Notes under the pieces: model-generated
Seen by the model: the letters and a program-made list of their open reading frames with translations, nothing else
Told to the model about the DNA's origin: nothing
Database searches by the model: none
Source of the DNA: Gnetum montanum
Taxonomy: Eukaryota > Streptophyta > Gnetopsida > Gnetales > Gnetaceae
Reading direction: 5' to 3'
Assembly (NCBI GenBank): GCA_015680685.1
Contig: MNCI01023285.1
Coordinates: forward strand, 56,592 to 120,591
DNA length: 64,000 nucleotides
Translations under genes and position numbers: made by a program
In this document: piece after piece, positions 34,901-47,312 of the stretch
Position numbering within the stretch: the stretch's first letter is position 1
Layout: each line of letters opens with the position of its first letter

Positions 34901-35427
34901 AAACCAAGGTAAACTAATATTCAAGAAACATAGACATTAAGCCCCAACAAGCATGTTAAACATATATAACAAATCTTCCTTTATAGCTCTTTATAAGGAA
35001 TTCTACATCCCTCTACAACTTGTTGAATTGATTTATTTATTTTTTATATTTAACTAACACTTTTTAGGGGAAACTCCAAATATAATGTTAATAATAAGCA
35101 AAAAATGAGTGCATCACATGCTTAACATCAAGTAGAAAACACTAAAACTAACATGAAAAGGAAAAGTTTCCAATTTTATGGATGTATACGTAGGTGTACA
35201 ACCTTTAAATTGATACTTTGAAAAATCAAGAGAGAAAAATTAATTGTTTGTAGGAAAGATGATCTTAGTCCTAACAAAATTTACATCACTTTCAATATCC
35301 ATGGTTTAAACATAAAATATCAAAAGGATTTGAGTTAGTAATAGAAAGCTTTGGCAAAATACCAAATTTCGTAGGAAATGAAGATCCAGTAGAAAATGAT
35401 GACACATATTCTCTATCATGATTGAAT
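31921..35427. other. AT-rich intergenic region
   Basis: No gene supported. At about 32220-32320 the minus strand has a box B-like TAGATTTGATCCT with a weak box A, a possible decayed SINE, too weak to call. The G-rich tract at 32490-32543 is listed separately. Confidence 0.3.
32490..32543 (+). repeat. G-rich tract with duplicated 16-mer
   Basis: A run of 13 G followed by two copies of ggtggtgtgtggggca separated by an N at 32517 and gtggggtgggg. It stands out sharply from the AT-rich surroundings. It has many G-runs of three or more, so quadruplex formation is possible. The N suggests the assembly is uncertain here. Confidence 0.85.
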
Positions 35428-36345
35428 TTACATCAAGAATCTTTACCATTAGTTATAACTTGCTTGTTGATGGTAGTTTTAATCTTTAAGTTAACTGTTT
35501 TCTTGTCAAATAAGGAAAAATTTTCCTTATAAGCTATTTGTTTGAACTGATCAATACATCCTATAGTACAAGTAAAAAAATTTACAGAAGCTTCTATCTT
35601 TTTTTGGGGGGGGGGGGGGGGGGGAGGTGTCAGACCCCAAAAAGAGAATTTTATTAATAGAAACCAAAATTTAGTACATAAGCTACTTCAAGACATATAG
35701 ATTGAGGAAAGGAGGAAGAGAAATCGTGATGACTGAGACTATTATATAGGAAACATGTTAAACTTAGCATTCCACAGGGTGTGGAAATGCATTCCAGAGA
35801 TCAACCATTCGCTGAAATGTGTGTATCTTTTCCAGGATGTGGATTGTCGAATGAGAACAAAGGTGGAAGAAAGAGGAAAAAGGCCAAATGGTGTAGAAAC
35901 TGTGGCTTAATTAGGAGACTTTCTTCTGAAGCGAGGCTTGATGATGGTGATTATTTGGATCGCCGATATGACTTCTATCTTATTTGGTTTTTTTGTTTCT
36001 ATTTGATTATTCTTATTATTAACATTGAGTTAATTTTTTATCTTTAGCATCATATTGTTCTTTTCAATTCTTAAATTCAACATATTTTTTTCTTTTTTTA
36101 GTATCTTTTTCTTGAGAAAAAAAGGAAAAATATAAAATAAATATCCTTCATGATAACAAAAATTACAATAATTAAAAATATTGTAATATGCAATTAGTTG
36201 AATGCAAGTCTTTTCACTTCCTTGCAATATAATTTTTTAAACAATTACTAAGATTAATTTCAACAAAAATGTTTATAAGAATTAAAGAGTGTGGAGGTAG
36301 ATTCTATATGCTTAATAGGATCAAGAAGATTAATAACTTGTAGCG
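35428..36345 (-). pseudogene. Retroelement remnant with gag zinc knuckle (paralog B)
   Basis: Paralog of 16191-17220; both share ttacatc(a/g)agaatcttt, acaagtaaaaa, atccttcatgat, ttgaatg(c/t)aagtct and tatatgcttaat in the same order. The minus strand has a degraded zinc knuckle CNFCYHEGYL near 36125-36165. It carries a LINE-like insertion (35601-35971), absent from the paralog, and lacks the paralog's SINE. At about 36345 it joins abruptly to another element's pol. Confidence 0.5.
35601..35971 (-). mobile_element. 5'-truncated LINE-like retroposed insertion
   Basis: Flanked by a perfect 10-bp target duplication CTTCTATCTT (35591-35600 and 35972-35981). On the minus strand it ends with AATAAAATTC, then TTTTTGGGGTCTGACACC, a long C-run and A(5), which is the layout of a LINE-mobilised transcript: poly(A) signal, unusual tail, short A-run. 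The rest (about 250 bases) shows no protein domain on the minus strand. A plus-strand open frame at 35781-36047 has paired cysteines (CVSFPGCG, WCRNCG) but is antisense to the insertion. The paralog at about 16316-16335 is the empty site. Confidence 0.7.
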
Positions 36346-37616
36346 CTTGTGAGGGGAATGATATCTTACTGTAATTCTATTCATGGTCTGTGAATCAACA
36401 CATATCCTCCACTCTTTACTTTTCTTCTCGAGCACAAACATTGTTGGTATTATATAATAAGAAATGAATTTGCTCACAATTTCATTTGCAATTAGCTCCT
36501 CTACTTGTCATTAAAGTTCTATGATTTGGTATCATACTATATGTCACCTCATTTGGAATCATTGCACCTAGAATAAAATCATTTTGATATTGGACGTTCC
36601 TTATTGAGGGAAATCCCTTAATTTTTTCCTTGGAAACATTGAGAAATTATTTTGCCAACCTTTGCATAGTTGTTGGAATTTAGTTAAAACAACATTATTA
36701 TAAGTAATTGTTGATACTACAACAAAGCATTACCTTTTCATGCTCTTCATTGTATTCTCTTTTTGTTAAGAGAATTAGTGATGCATTCATTAGGCTTTTC
36801 TCCTTTGCTTTATTGTCATGGGAATTAATGCATGGATCCCATCTTATCTAGCTACTAACTAAACATTCTTGGCATCATCAAATTCAACAACATTATCAAA
36901 ATAACAAGGTCTTCCAAGAATTACATCATCATAATAAGTTGAAAGCATATCACAAGTGATCTATTAATGAAACTAGAAATCTTAAATTTCAAGACACATT
37001 GTTTCCTTAGATCTTGAAAAAAATATCTTAATAACTAATGCACCGTGTAGGGCTTAGGATGATAATGAGTGACTAAATAAAATTTAGTAACTACCCTAGC
37101 AAAAATGACATTCTCTTGGGCTCCACATCAATTAAAATATTAATTCACTCATCACTCCTCAAACATCTAGCCCTAGTTCTAAAGATCAATTTTCTTGAAG
37201 GATGATCTCTACAATTAACATTTCTTATGAATAAATTTATTTTAGTTACATCTTCTATTTTAAAATCATAATGGTTAGTTCTTATAAGGGCTTGACAAGA
37301 TGATTCTTCCTTCTACATGATTTTGACTTCTTTATGTTTAATGGGCTTTTAAAAAGGAAACTCCCATTGCTTGTGTTCCATTTTGTCATACTTGAATCAC
37401 TAGATCTTTGATGAAGTGCTACTACCTTGAATTTCTCCTTTCATGCTTGAATCTTCCTTGGTTTTGCTTTTTTTTTTCTTTATCCTTATTCTTTTGATGA
37501 GTTTTTTCCTTGGTCTCTAATTTTTTTTTGGATCCTTTTTTCTTGTCCTTGAATGATCCTCTTTCTTTATATCCAAATCCATAATGCTTATTTTCTATTT
37601 TTAATGCCAAATCATA
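36346..37616 (-). pseudogene. Gypsy gag end, protease and RT start (older host element)
   Basis: Minus strand. A basic gag C-terminus lies at 37422-37610 (YGFGYKERGSFKDKKKGSKK). A protease-like segment follows near 37090-37260 (FRTRARCLRSDE, stop, INILIDVEPKRMS). An RT N-terminal segment lies at 36400-36620. The protease segment aligns with that of the plus-strand element (RARFLPSGEWIHILIDHGAQ), so the two belong to one family; the stop is a tryptophan codon turned TGA. The element was split by the insertion at 37622-48127 and its gag resumes at 48133. It is cut off at about 36345. Confidence 0.58.
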
Positions 37617-37621
37617 GGTCT

Positions 37622-38443
37622 TGATTAGGACATCAACCCACCTCTTTGATATATTCTACTTCCTTAGTATCTCTAGGAGTCATAGGATTTTTATGTGTGT
37701 GTTTGGAATTTTTGTTTAAGTCATTTATGATGTTTTTGAAGGTGAGGCAAATAATTACAAGTCACAAGAGGCTACTTTTTGCAATTTCGAGTGGTTATGA
37801 GTCAAAATTTGCTGTAGTTTGTTGCCTAAGGGAAAATATTTCATGTTTTAAATTCTTTAGTAGAGTGTGAGGTAGTTGTGAGCATAAGAGGTTGTAGTAT
37901 GTGGATTGTAAGTCACAATTTATTGTAGTTTGATCAAAGTCTTAAGAGAAAGAGTGATTAAAAAATAATAACATTCACCAGTGCGGAAAGTTATAAGCCA
38001 TAGTCCTATTGTAGTCTATGATATGTGAGCTATTGTGACCTGTAGACATATGTAGTTTTAAGAAAATCAAAATTTAAAAAGGCATGAATTTTGAGAGATA
38101 GATGAATAGTTACTTGATGCTATATAAGAATCAAGAATGTTTCTAAAGTATTTGGGGCCAACCTAACCATAGCATTGGGAGCTCTTATGAGGAGAAGGAT
38201 GTTTTAATTGTTGGGTCCCTTGGATTGCTCATCTTTATCACTTGCATTAAGGATTATGAGAGTGTGAGAGGATTATTTTGTCTTATTGCAGATCCTTGAT
38301 TGTGATTGTACTTTCATCATTGTACTTTGATTTTTAGCATTGATTAAAGAAGTATATTTTTTGTTAATGCTTGATTCTCTTTTGACTCCATTGTGATTAG
38401 TTTCTAAGGGAATTTTGGTTCTTTTTGAGCTTGGTCCATACTA
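37622..38443 (+). repeat. 5' LTR of the 10.5-kb gypsy element
   Basis: 822 bp, starting TGATTAGGACATCAACC and ending CCATACTA. It aligns along its length with 47313-48127 with many transitions. A TATA-like gctatataag lies near 38119-38128 (plus strand), placing U3 in the first 490 bases. Repeated variants of gtcacaatttattgtagt and of gtag/tgag blocks fill U3. Confidence 0.82.
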
Positions 38444-38446
38444 GAT

Positions 38447-38459
38447 TGGTATTAGAGCA
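38447..38459 (+). other. tRNA-iMet primer binding site
   Basis: TGGTATTAGAGCA, one transition from TGGTATCAGAGCA, three bases downstream of the 5' LTR end. Confidence 0.78.
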
Positions 38460-38759
38460 CATTTGGTTCTTGGAAAAATTTAACCATGGAGATGGGATAT
38501 TCTATTTCAATCCTTGATCTGGATAATTATCATTTTCTTCTTATTCTCAAGTGTGTGGCAATCTTAGTTGGATTTTATTTCTCCTACTCTTCCTAGGGTT
38601 TGATAACTTTCTTTGGCCTAATAGTAAGATCGATTGATTTGGGTATTTATCATTTCACCCATTTGTAATAACCATTAGCTTGATTATGCTAGGGTTTATT
38701 CCATTTTACTTTAGGCTTACTCAAATGGCATTTTGGATATTTTTTATATTTTGAGGCTA

Positions 38760-38921
38760 CTCCAAATTTGGTTGAGAATAATTTTTATAAATAGGGCTAG
38801 ATTTTTGCCTAGTGGGGAATGGATTCATATACTAATTGATCATGGAGCTCAAGAAAATATGATCTCTATGAAGGAAGTTCAAAGATTGGATTTATCCAAA
38901 TTTTCTCAATTGGTGTTATAA
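38760..38921 (+). pseudogene. Gypsy protease fragment
   Basis: The frame contains RARFLPSGEWIHILIDHGAQ followed by ENMISMKEVQRLDL, the active-site region of a gypsy aspartic protease (family form LIDxGSxxNxIS). The residue after the catalytic aspartate is histidine instead of serine or threonine, although the aspartate and glycine remain. A stop follows at 38919-38921. It lies only 300 bases after the primer site, so gag is missing upstream. Confidence 0.6.
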
Positions 38922-39299
38922 AGTTCATTGGCTTTCCAAATATCATTACTAATAAGTGCAAGGAAAATGTATTTTATCTTTTAGGATTGGTTTCTTTTAT
39001 GACAAGGTATATTGTGATATTCCTTCAATTGATTATGTTAATGTAATTTCTACTAGATTTTGGAACTATGATTAGAAGGATACTTTTGATGGGGGTAAAA
39101 ATATTTGAGTTGTTCTTATGGTAGATGACATTCATAAATGGATTTCATTGTATTTATTGCAATTTAATAAGAATTTTTCTCCTAGTGCATCTTTGATTTT
39201 GTTGAGTAAACAAGAGTATTTTCAAAGTCATGAATAAGCAAGGAATGGTTTCATCATTATGTCAACAATTATAACATGTGAAAATGAGTAAGTAAGAAA

Positions 39300-41660
39300 A
39301 CTTCTAGTAGTGGTGCAAATTTTGGCACAAGAATTTTCTGATGTGTTTAAGGATAAATTAGAAGGGCTTTCTCCTATGAGATCTAATTAAAATTATATTG
39401 ACTTCATAACAGGGGTAAAAAAACCAAATGAAAGATCCTACAAAATTACTTCATATTAGAGGAAGGAGCTTCAAAGGTATGTTAGTAAATTGCTCTTAAA
39501 TGGTTTTATTAAGAAGTCAATATTTCAATGTGCAGTACTTGTAGTGTTGGTCCCTAGGAAAGATACCAATGAGATGAGAATGTGCATTGATTTTAGATCT
39601 ATTAATAGGATTACCATTAAGTATTGTTGTCATATTCCTATAATGGGTGAGATTCTTGATGTTCTTGATCATTCTGAATTCTTTTCTAATATTGATATGA
39701 AGAATGGTTACAATCAAATAAGGATTATGCTTGGAAATGAGTGGAAAATTACTTGAAAAATATCTAAATGGGTTTCATGAGTGGTTATTCATGCCATTTA
39801 TGCTAATTTATGCTCTTGTTACTTTCAAGAGGTTAATGCATGATGGGTTGAGAGAGTAATTTGGTAAATGTTGCATGATGATTTTTTGATGATATTATTG
39901 TTTATAGTTAGAATGAGGATAATCATCTATAACACCTAAGAAATGTGTTCTTCAATTTACATGAAGCTTAATTGGTGGTAAATGTCAAGAAGTGCGACTT
40001 CTGTAAAAGTAAAATTGTGTATTTAGATCATGTCATGTCTAAAAACCAAGTGAATATGGAGCTTGGTAAGATCAAGAAAATTAGAGATTGACCTTAACCA
40101 AAGAATGTTGAAGAGATGAGATTTTTCCCTAGGCTAGCTAGTTTTTATAGGAGATTTATTAGACATTTTAGTTATATTGCATGGCCTATACTTTCTTGTA
40201 TGAAAAAAAGTACTAAGTTTGTATGGGATGATGAATAGAAGAAATTATTCAAAGTCATGAAGGCTAAAATTTGTAATGCTTTAGTGCTTATTATTTCAAA
40301 CATTGCTATGCTTTTTAAAGTAGAGGTGGATGCAAGTAGATTTATGGTTGGTGTTGTTTTATTGCATGAAGGTAAGCCCATTGCATTTTTCTTAGAAAAG
40401 TTAAATGAATAAAAGTAAAAGTATAGCATTTATAAAAAGGGTTGTATGCTTTTTAGAAAATGAAATCTTACTTTTGATTGATCATAATTCATTGTATTTC
40501 TTAAATTCATAAAATAAGTTAAGTGCCAAGCATATGAAATGGATAGAACAACTCTAAGAATTTCACTTTATGCTATAGCATATCAATGAAAAAAGCAATG
40601 TGGTAGCAGATGCTCTTTCTCTTATTTACATGGTAAGTTATTCAAGTATACAAGAAAAGAGAATTGAGGCATTTACTTCTTTGTATCAAGAGATTGCTGA
40701 TTTTGTTGAGATTTGAAAGGATCATAATGCTTCATTACTTAGTAGAGTGGATAGGTGGAGAGAATATCATATACAGCATGGAGTTCTTTTCAGGAAGGAT
40801 AAAGTATGTGTACCAAATGCAATTTTAGATCAAATATTTTTCATGAGAAACATACTTGTGATATGGTTGAACATATGAAAACGTTAAAAACATATGAGCT
40901 TATTACTAAAAGCTACTTCTGGTCAGGTATGCAAAATGATGTGATTAATTTTGTTAGGGAGTATATTATTTGTCAATAATTTAAAGGAAAAGGTATTTTT
41001 GGTCACTATTTACCTTCTCCAATTTCTAACACTTCATGGAAGAGTATCCATATGGATTTTGTGTGTGGTATTCTAAATATATAATCTGGACATGATTCTA
41101 TTTTTTTTAGTGGATAGATTTTCCAAAATGACACATTTCATTCCTTGTAAAAGAAGCAATGATGCATCTCATGTAGTTCATTTAGTTTTCTAGCATATTA
41201 TTAGATTGCATGCAATTCCTTTGAATAGTGAGTGATAGAGATGTGAGATTCACAAGTCATTTTTGGAATTAATTATAAATATTATTAAGTATCAAGTTAT
41301 TTTTTAGTGTATATCATCCATAAAGTAATGGAAAAAAAAGGTTGTGAATAAATCATTCTAAAATTTTAAGATGTATTTATGAAGATCAAAAAAATAGATG
41401 GAAAAATATTTTAGCTTATGTTGAATTTAGTTACAAAAACTCTTGTCGTTCCAATGTCAAAAAAGTCCATTTTTGGAGAATTATGATTATTCTCTTAGAA
41501 TGGCCAATGAATTGAGATGATTTAATGATTGTGCTTATGTTAGTTTAGATTTTATGCAAAACATGTAAGACTTATACAAGAAAGTGAAAACAACACTTAA
41601 AAAAAAGGAAAAAGAAATTGCTACTATCAAGAATTTGGGTAAGAAGAGGATGAAAGTTTA
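39300..41660 (+). pseudogene. Gypsy RT, RNase H and integrase remnant
   Basis: RT at 39480-39930: VPRKDTNEMRMCIDFRSINR, ITIKY, FSNIDMKNGYNQIRI, then FDDIIVYS with the catalytic FDD codons kept at 39885-39893. RNase H at 40080-40640: RFFPRLASFYRRFIRHFS, FKVEVDASRFMVGVVL. Integrase at 40700-41500: IFHEKHTCDMVEHMKTL (zinc-binding region), [32 protein letters not shown]. Numerous stops and shifts; not functional. The order PR-RT-RH-IN confirms gypsy. The coding part ends near 41660. Confidence 0.82.
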
Positions 41661-41719
41661 AATTGGTGACTATTAGAATTTGGTCTTATGTCTCATGGAC
41701 AACTCTGCAATATCAAGAT

Positions 41720-42535
41720 CTTTATCTATGAGAACAACTAATAAGGGATTTAATAATTTAACAAATTGGTAATCTTGAATGTACACAATATTCTTTGTAA
41801 TAACATTACTTCACCTTCTGCAATCTGTTTTGATTTGACTTTATTCTTAGCTATTTCATTACAAACTTAGCTCTTCACTTGATTGATTAAACTTTATGAA
41901 ATATTTCTTTGCAAGTCTTTTCTTTTCCTTAGCCATCAGAACCTTCGTGATGGTCTTTACTTCTTATTTAAGAAACTGGACTAGGCTATGTATGCCATAA
42001 CTTGGATCTTCTCTTCCTCTTTAGAAAACTAGACAAAGATTGATCTTATCTTTTATAACACTTACTCATCAATCTTACAAATAGAACTGATGGTTACTTC
42101 ATTTTCTCAGGGTTCCATTTGGAAGAGTTGGGAGGATTTTTTCTTATGAATTATGATTGTTATGATTTCATAAGTTTCTTTATTTATGACTACTTTTTAT
42201 TCATTGTGAATTAGTTCATGACATTCTTCATATCGTGAGTTGCCTTACAAGATTGAATACATATTATGAACTTTGTGATTTTCTTTCTCTTCTTCTTCCT
42301 CATGGTTCTTCTTATGTTCTCCACTCACATGTTGTTTGTTTTCCTTCTTCTATTGTTCCTTTATACATATAATTTGTAGCTTATTCTTGGCTTTCTCATA
42401 TTTATTAGAAAGATTGTGATGGTTGCTAGGTTACGAATAAGATCTTCTCATTAAAAAATTATTAATAATAATTATGAATGTTCTTGAATGATTATGAAAC
42501 TAAGGATTGTATAGTTTTGGAATATGTAGTTCAAC
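41720..42535. repeat. Internal direct repeat, copy 1
   Basis: About 0.8 kb repeated at 45990-46845 in the same orientation. Shared blocks include gatttaataatttaacaaa with following ttggt, taataacattacttcac, cattacaaacttagctctt, aaactagacaaag or aaactagatcatg, and gaatgattatgaaactaa or gaatgattacaaagctaa. The two could be LTRs of an element nested in the larger gypsy element, or a segmental duplication. I found no clean TG..CA ends or target duplication. Confidence 0.68.
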
Positions 42536-45500
42536 ACTCTCGTTTAAGAATTAGTTTTGTAACTTCATTTTTTGTTTCTTGTGAAGTTGTTGAGTGAAAA
42601 TGATTGATTATGAGTATACAATACTTTGTGGTGGTCAATTGCAAAGAATTAATGAAATTGCCTCATGTCATTCACAAATTTGTAGAAAAAACAAATGATA
42701 TTAAACTCTATAATAAACATAATGAACTAATTCTATTTATTAATATATTAAATCAACACTACATCATGGGATCCAAATTTAAGGAATGGATAAAGTGAAT
42801 TCTATCTTTGCAAGAAGAGAAGAGGATTGTATTGGATCAGATGATGATTCCAAGGCTTAAGATTATACTTTAGTAGTAGTAGCAATAAGGACTATTTCAA
42901 ATGATGGTGTAGGAGGAGTATTATCATTGATATGTTGAAGAACTTCTATAATGACTATATCATTTGATGTTTTTGAAGTTAGTAAAGGAAAAAATTCAAG
43001 TTGATTCATGGTTGCTTTTAAGAGCTTCATTTCTTTTCATAGTTATGTAAGTTCATCTTGAAATGTAGTGACTTAACATCTTTAAGAGATATTTTTTATC
43101 TTGTATATTTGTTGCATGCATTGCACTCTTTAGCTTCTTGGATATTGATCTATAATACTTGATGTTCTCCTCCATGCTCTCGATTGGTTTTACAAAGCTC
43201 TTTTACTTCTTGCTTTAGTCATGAGTTCTTGCCTTTAAGATCTTTTAACTCTTATTTATGTTATTCCTTCATCTTTTTAGTTTTCATTGATGATTTAGTA
43301 GGCAAAGTTTCCACTTGACTTGGTCCCTAATTTCGTAGTTGTAACTTAGGCCTAATTTGTACCTTGTATTATTTCATAATCTATGAAAACTTTTGAAAGT
43401 CCTTTAGTTTGTAATATTTGCTAATTTACACATTTAAGATTGGATTTCAATATGTTTTTTCTCTCTCAATGAGTGACTATTTCTTAATAGCCTTAGAAAT
43501 CTTATTATCCTTATTATCCTCAACTTGTTTGAATGTAGCATAGTGAATCATGGATTCTACATACAAGAAAACTTCTACTCTTATGGGTTCATCATAATTC
43601 ATAACATTTTCTGATCTAGAATCTAGCCAATATCTAACACCTATTTTGATTGTTGCATCTACATCCTTGCTCCATTATTGTACCAGTTGCTCCCATAAGT
43701 TCTTATTATTATTTCATTCATGAGTTTATTAAATCCTTATGTGTATTAGATAATCTTGTGCTTTAATAATCATACATGTCTTTGTAGATATTAAGTCAAC
43801 ACAATTTCTCAATGTATGTGTTGCCTTAGTTAGATTTATGATTTGATTATTTTCTACTAAAGTAGCCACATTAGAAATTTGTATGCATGTAAATGACTTA
43901 AGATATATAATATTAGTATAATATGGAGAAGGGATAAAAGAGAAATCATCATCAAACTATTGTTTTTTTAGGCATACCCATCTCCTTCCTTTTCTCTTCA
44001 GCAATGTTACAAACAACTGAAATGAATATGGATTTCTTTAATGAACATGGTTATAATGATGTAGATGGTAGGGAATGCTTGGTAGACCTTCTTGTGCTTG
44101 TTCTTGTATCTTTCATAATGATGGTTATTCTTTTTTCTATTATTACAATTGAGATTTGTCTGATCATGACCTTAGATTAGTCATTTATATTTGTAATCTC
44201 TTTTTTTACTAATAGAATAGGCACTATCATTAATTTTGGTAACTAAGTAGGCATTCCCCTATTGCTGAACTTCTTTATTAAGAAAGTGAGAAGTCTACCA
44301 AAGCCAAACTTGCTAACCATCCAATCCTTAACTTTTGTAAGTGCATGATAAAAATTATACAATATGATTCTTACTCAAGTGTAGTTCAATTTCCAGGCTT
44401 AGATGTAAAACAAAGTTTTAAGAACATACAATTGAAGATTTATTCTATGATTAGCATAGTCAATCCAATTATTATAATTTTTTTATAGAACGTAGGGCTT
44501 TTTCCAGTAGGTTAACATTAACTTAAACACTTGTGTGGTTATCTTTATAAAATTTCTTAGAGGTAAAGGCAGGTACTAGGGCTTCACAATTAATAGAATG
44601 CATATGTACAAATGGAAAATAAACATTTTTACCCTTGGAAAAAATCCATTTAATTCTTCATTAATGGGTAGATAGACAAATTTACCTTGATAGAAAATTT
44701 CAATGATGTCATCAGAGTAGAATTGCAGGATCTAATTCATCATTGTATCTATCATTAATTCTATTGATGAAAGCTCAACTTTTGCATAATCATCCATGCC
44801 ATGTTTTTCTAGCTAGTCATGCACCTAATGATTTTTTAGAAAATCCAAATGATTTGACTTGTAAGTTACGGTGTGTTTAATTTCAAATTCACATCTAATT
44901 GAAGTTATTGATAACATCATGAATGATTTCTTATTGGTATGAATAACAAAAAACCTAATTTTTCTTTTTGGATTCATATTTATGATAGATAGAACACCTT
45001 TGAATCAATGTGAATGAGCATAAATTAACATTGCTAAACTCATAGATGGAGATTCTTTACTATTTTCTTCCTATTCTCACTTAGAAATCCTCACTCAAAA
45101 TCATGCAAACCCTTTTCTTATTGTAAATTTGAGCATTCGATCTTCATGCATTTGACATTTATGCTTGTGTATGTGATTATGATGCTTTTAATATTTAAGG
45201 AAAAAATATTTTGTGGTATAATAATTTATTATGAAACATTCTTTCTTTATTATTTATTTATTTTTATTAATGCATATTTACAAGAGTTTAAGTTAATTTT
45301 TATGTAAACTTAACTTATTTCTTTCATGGATTATGAAGATTAGGATTTGCATTAGGTAGCTTAGGATAGTAGGGTTTTTAATGCCTATTCCATTTAGGCT
45401 TAGGAGATTGAGACTTATTCGTAGGCTTTTAATTACAATTATATTGTCTCTTGATTTGATCATGGATGTTATAGATCCATGTTCTCTTGTCTTCATAACC

Positions 45501-45989
45501 ACTTCTAATGTAGTCTTCCTTCTTCACATCTAGAATTTCATCCAACTTATCCTCGATTCATAAGAATATGTAGATGATATACTTAATATGATGTTCAAGA
45601 AGTGGATGATTTAGATTTATGTTTCTTTGACTTTCTAATGTCATTGGAGCTTGAAGCATTTTCTACAAGGGTATCTTCAGAAGCTTTATTTTTCTCACAA
45701 ATAAACTCCATATCTCTTAACATCATTTCTTGTTATAATCTCAACTCTTCTAGCCTCTAATAATCTTCAATGTGTCATCTGCTATTTTATTTTACACTCC
45801 GGTTACCTCCATTTATAATTTTTGGCTATAATTTTGATTTTTCAACTGCCATATGTAACTATACCTTGTTTATAAATCATTGAAATTCTTAAGCACATTG
45901 TTTCATTCTTATATTTGTAACCATTATTATGTGTCTTATTTACTCATGATTGCTTGTTCTCATATGCAATCTTTAACTTCACTCTAATG
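42536..45989 (-). other. Spacer between the direct repeats, weakly coding-like
   Basis: About 3.45 kb. Minus-strand stretches near 43560-43720 and 44620-44860 read as charged, coding-like protein (for example SDDIIEIFYQGKFVYLPINE), but with stops and no family I recognise. If the flanking repeats are LTRs, this would be the body of a nested non-autonomous minus-strand element. Confidence 0.35.
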
Positions 45990-46845
45990 CTAAAGTCTTT
46001 ATATATGAGAACAGTTAATAAGAGATTTAATAATTTAACAAATTGGTGATCCTAAATGTACTCATCATTATTTGTAATAACATTACTTCACATTCTTTAG
46101 TCTTTTTTTATTTAACTTTGTTCTTAGCTAGTTCATTACAAACTTAGCTCTTCTTTTCTTTATGAGGGAATACTTGATTGGTTAAAATTTAAGACATACT
46201 TATTCATAAATATTTTCTTTTCCTTAGCAACTATAAACATTTAGATGACATTTACTTCTTATTTAAGAAATTGGACTAGGCTACATGCAGCATAACTTGG
46301 ATCTTCATTTCCTCTTTAGGAAACTAGATCATGTGTGGTAGAGATTGCTTTTGTCTTCTGTAACACTTATTAATCTTAAAAATAGGATTTATGGTTACTT
46401 CATCTTCTTAGGGTTCCATTTAGAATATCTAGAAGGACTCTTTCTTCTGAATAATGATTTTTTGTTTTGTTTTGTAAGCTTGTTTACGTATGATTACTTC
46501 TTTTCTTTCATCGTGAATTGGTTCACAACATTGTTCCTATCATGAGTTGGCTTAGGAGGTTTAATATATTTTATGAACTTTGATAGTTTTTTTGCTTCTT
46601 CTTCCTCACAATTCTTCTTACATTCTTGACTCATAGGTTGTTTCTTGACCTTGTTTTATTATTCCTTCATACGCACACTTCATAAGTTGTTCTTGACTTG
46701 CTTATATTTCATAGAGAGATTGTGATGATTCCTAGATTACTAATCAAAACTTCTTAATAGGAACTTATTAAAAATGTTTATGAATAGTCTTGAATGATTA
46801 CAAAGCTAATGATTGTATAATTTTGACTTGTGTAGTTTAATAGGA
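45990..46845. repeat. Internal direct repeat, copy 2
   Basis: Partner of 41720-42535, offset about 4.3 kb, same orientation. It is somewhat less GC and carries small indels relative to copy 1. Confidence 0.68.
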
Positions 46846-47298
46846 ACTATGTTTGGCTTTAATCAGATAAGGAAAGATCAAGGAATATGAACTACTCAAA
46901 GTTCAAATAAAAATGGATTGGTTCATTTTAGATTAGGACCAAGATAAATAACAATGCCTATGAACATGCTATTCCTAATGATTTATCTATTTCTTGTGTC
47001 ATTAACGTTTTAGTTCCGATTCCATATCATGATAAGGTACTTGCATCAAACTTGAAGAATACCAAGGAAGTTCTTAAGGGTGTAATTGAAGTTGCTACTT
47101 TAAGCATGTCTAGGAAGATAATTATTCTACAACCAATAGAGGTTATTGGGATAAGAGAAAGGAATAAATATAAGTATCTAATCCAATGATGTGATGAGAA
47201 GCTTGAGAATACACGTTGAAGTCATGAAAGTGGTTTGTGTATATAGGGGCTTGATGCCATTCCAATTATAAATCTTAGTTGAGTCCAAATATCTTTTT

Positions 47299-47312
47299 AA
47301 GGATGAGGGAGA
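47299..47312 (+). other. Polypurine tract of the 10.5-kb gypsy element
   Basis: AAGGATGAGGGAGA, all purine but one base, immediately before the 3' LTR start TGGTGAAGACATTAAC at 47313. Confidence 0.7.

Noticed and set aside
35781-36047. Plus-strand frame with paired cysteines (GCGLSNE, WCRNCGLIRR), zinc-finger-like
   Set aside because: It is antisense to a retroposed insertion whose poly(A) signal and tail lie on the minus strand, and it crosses the insertion boundary.
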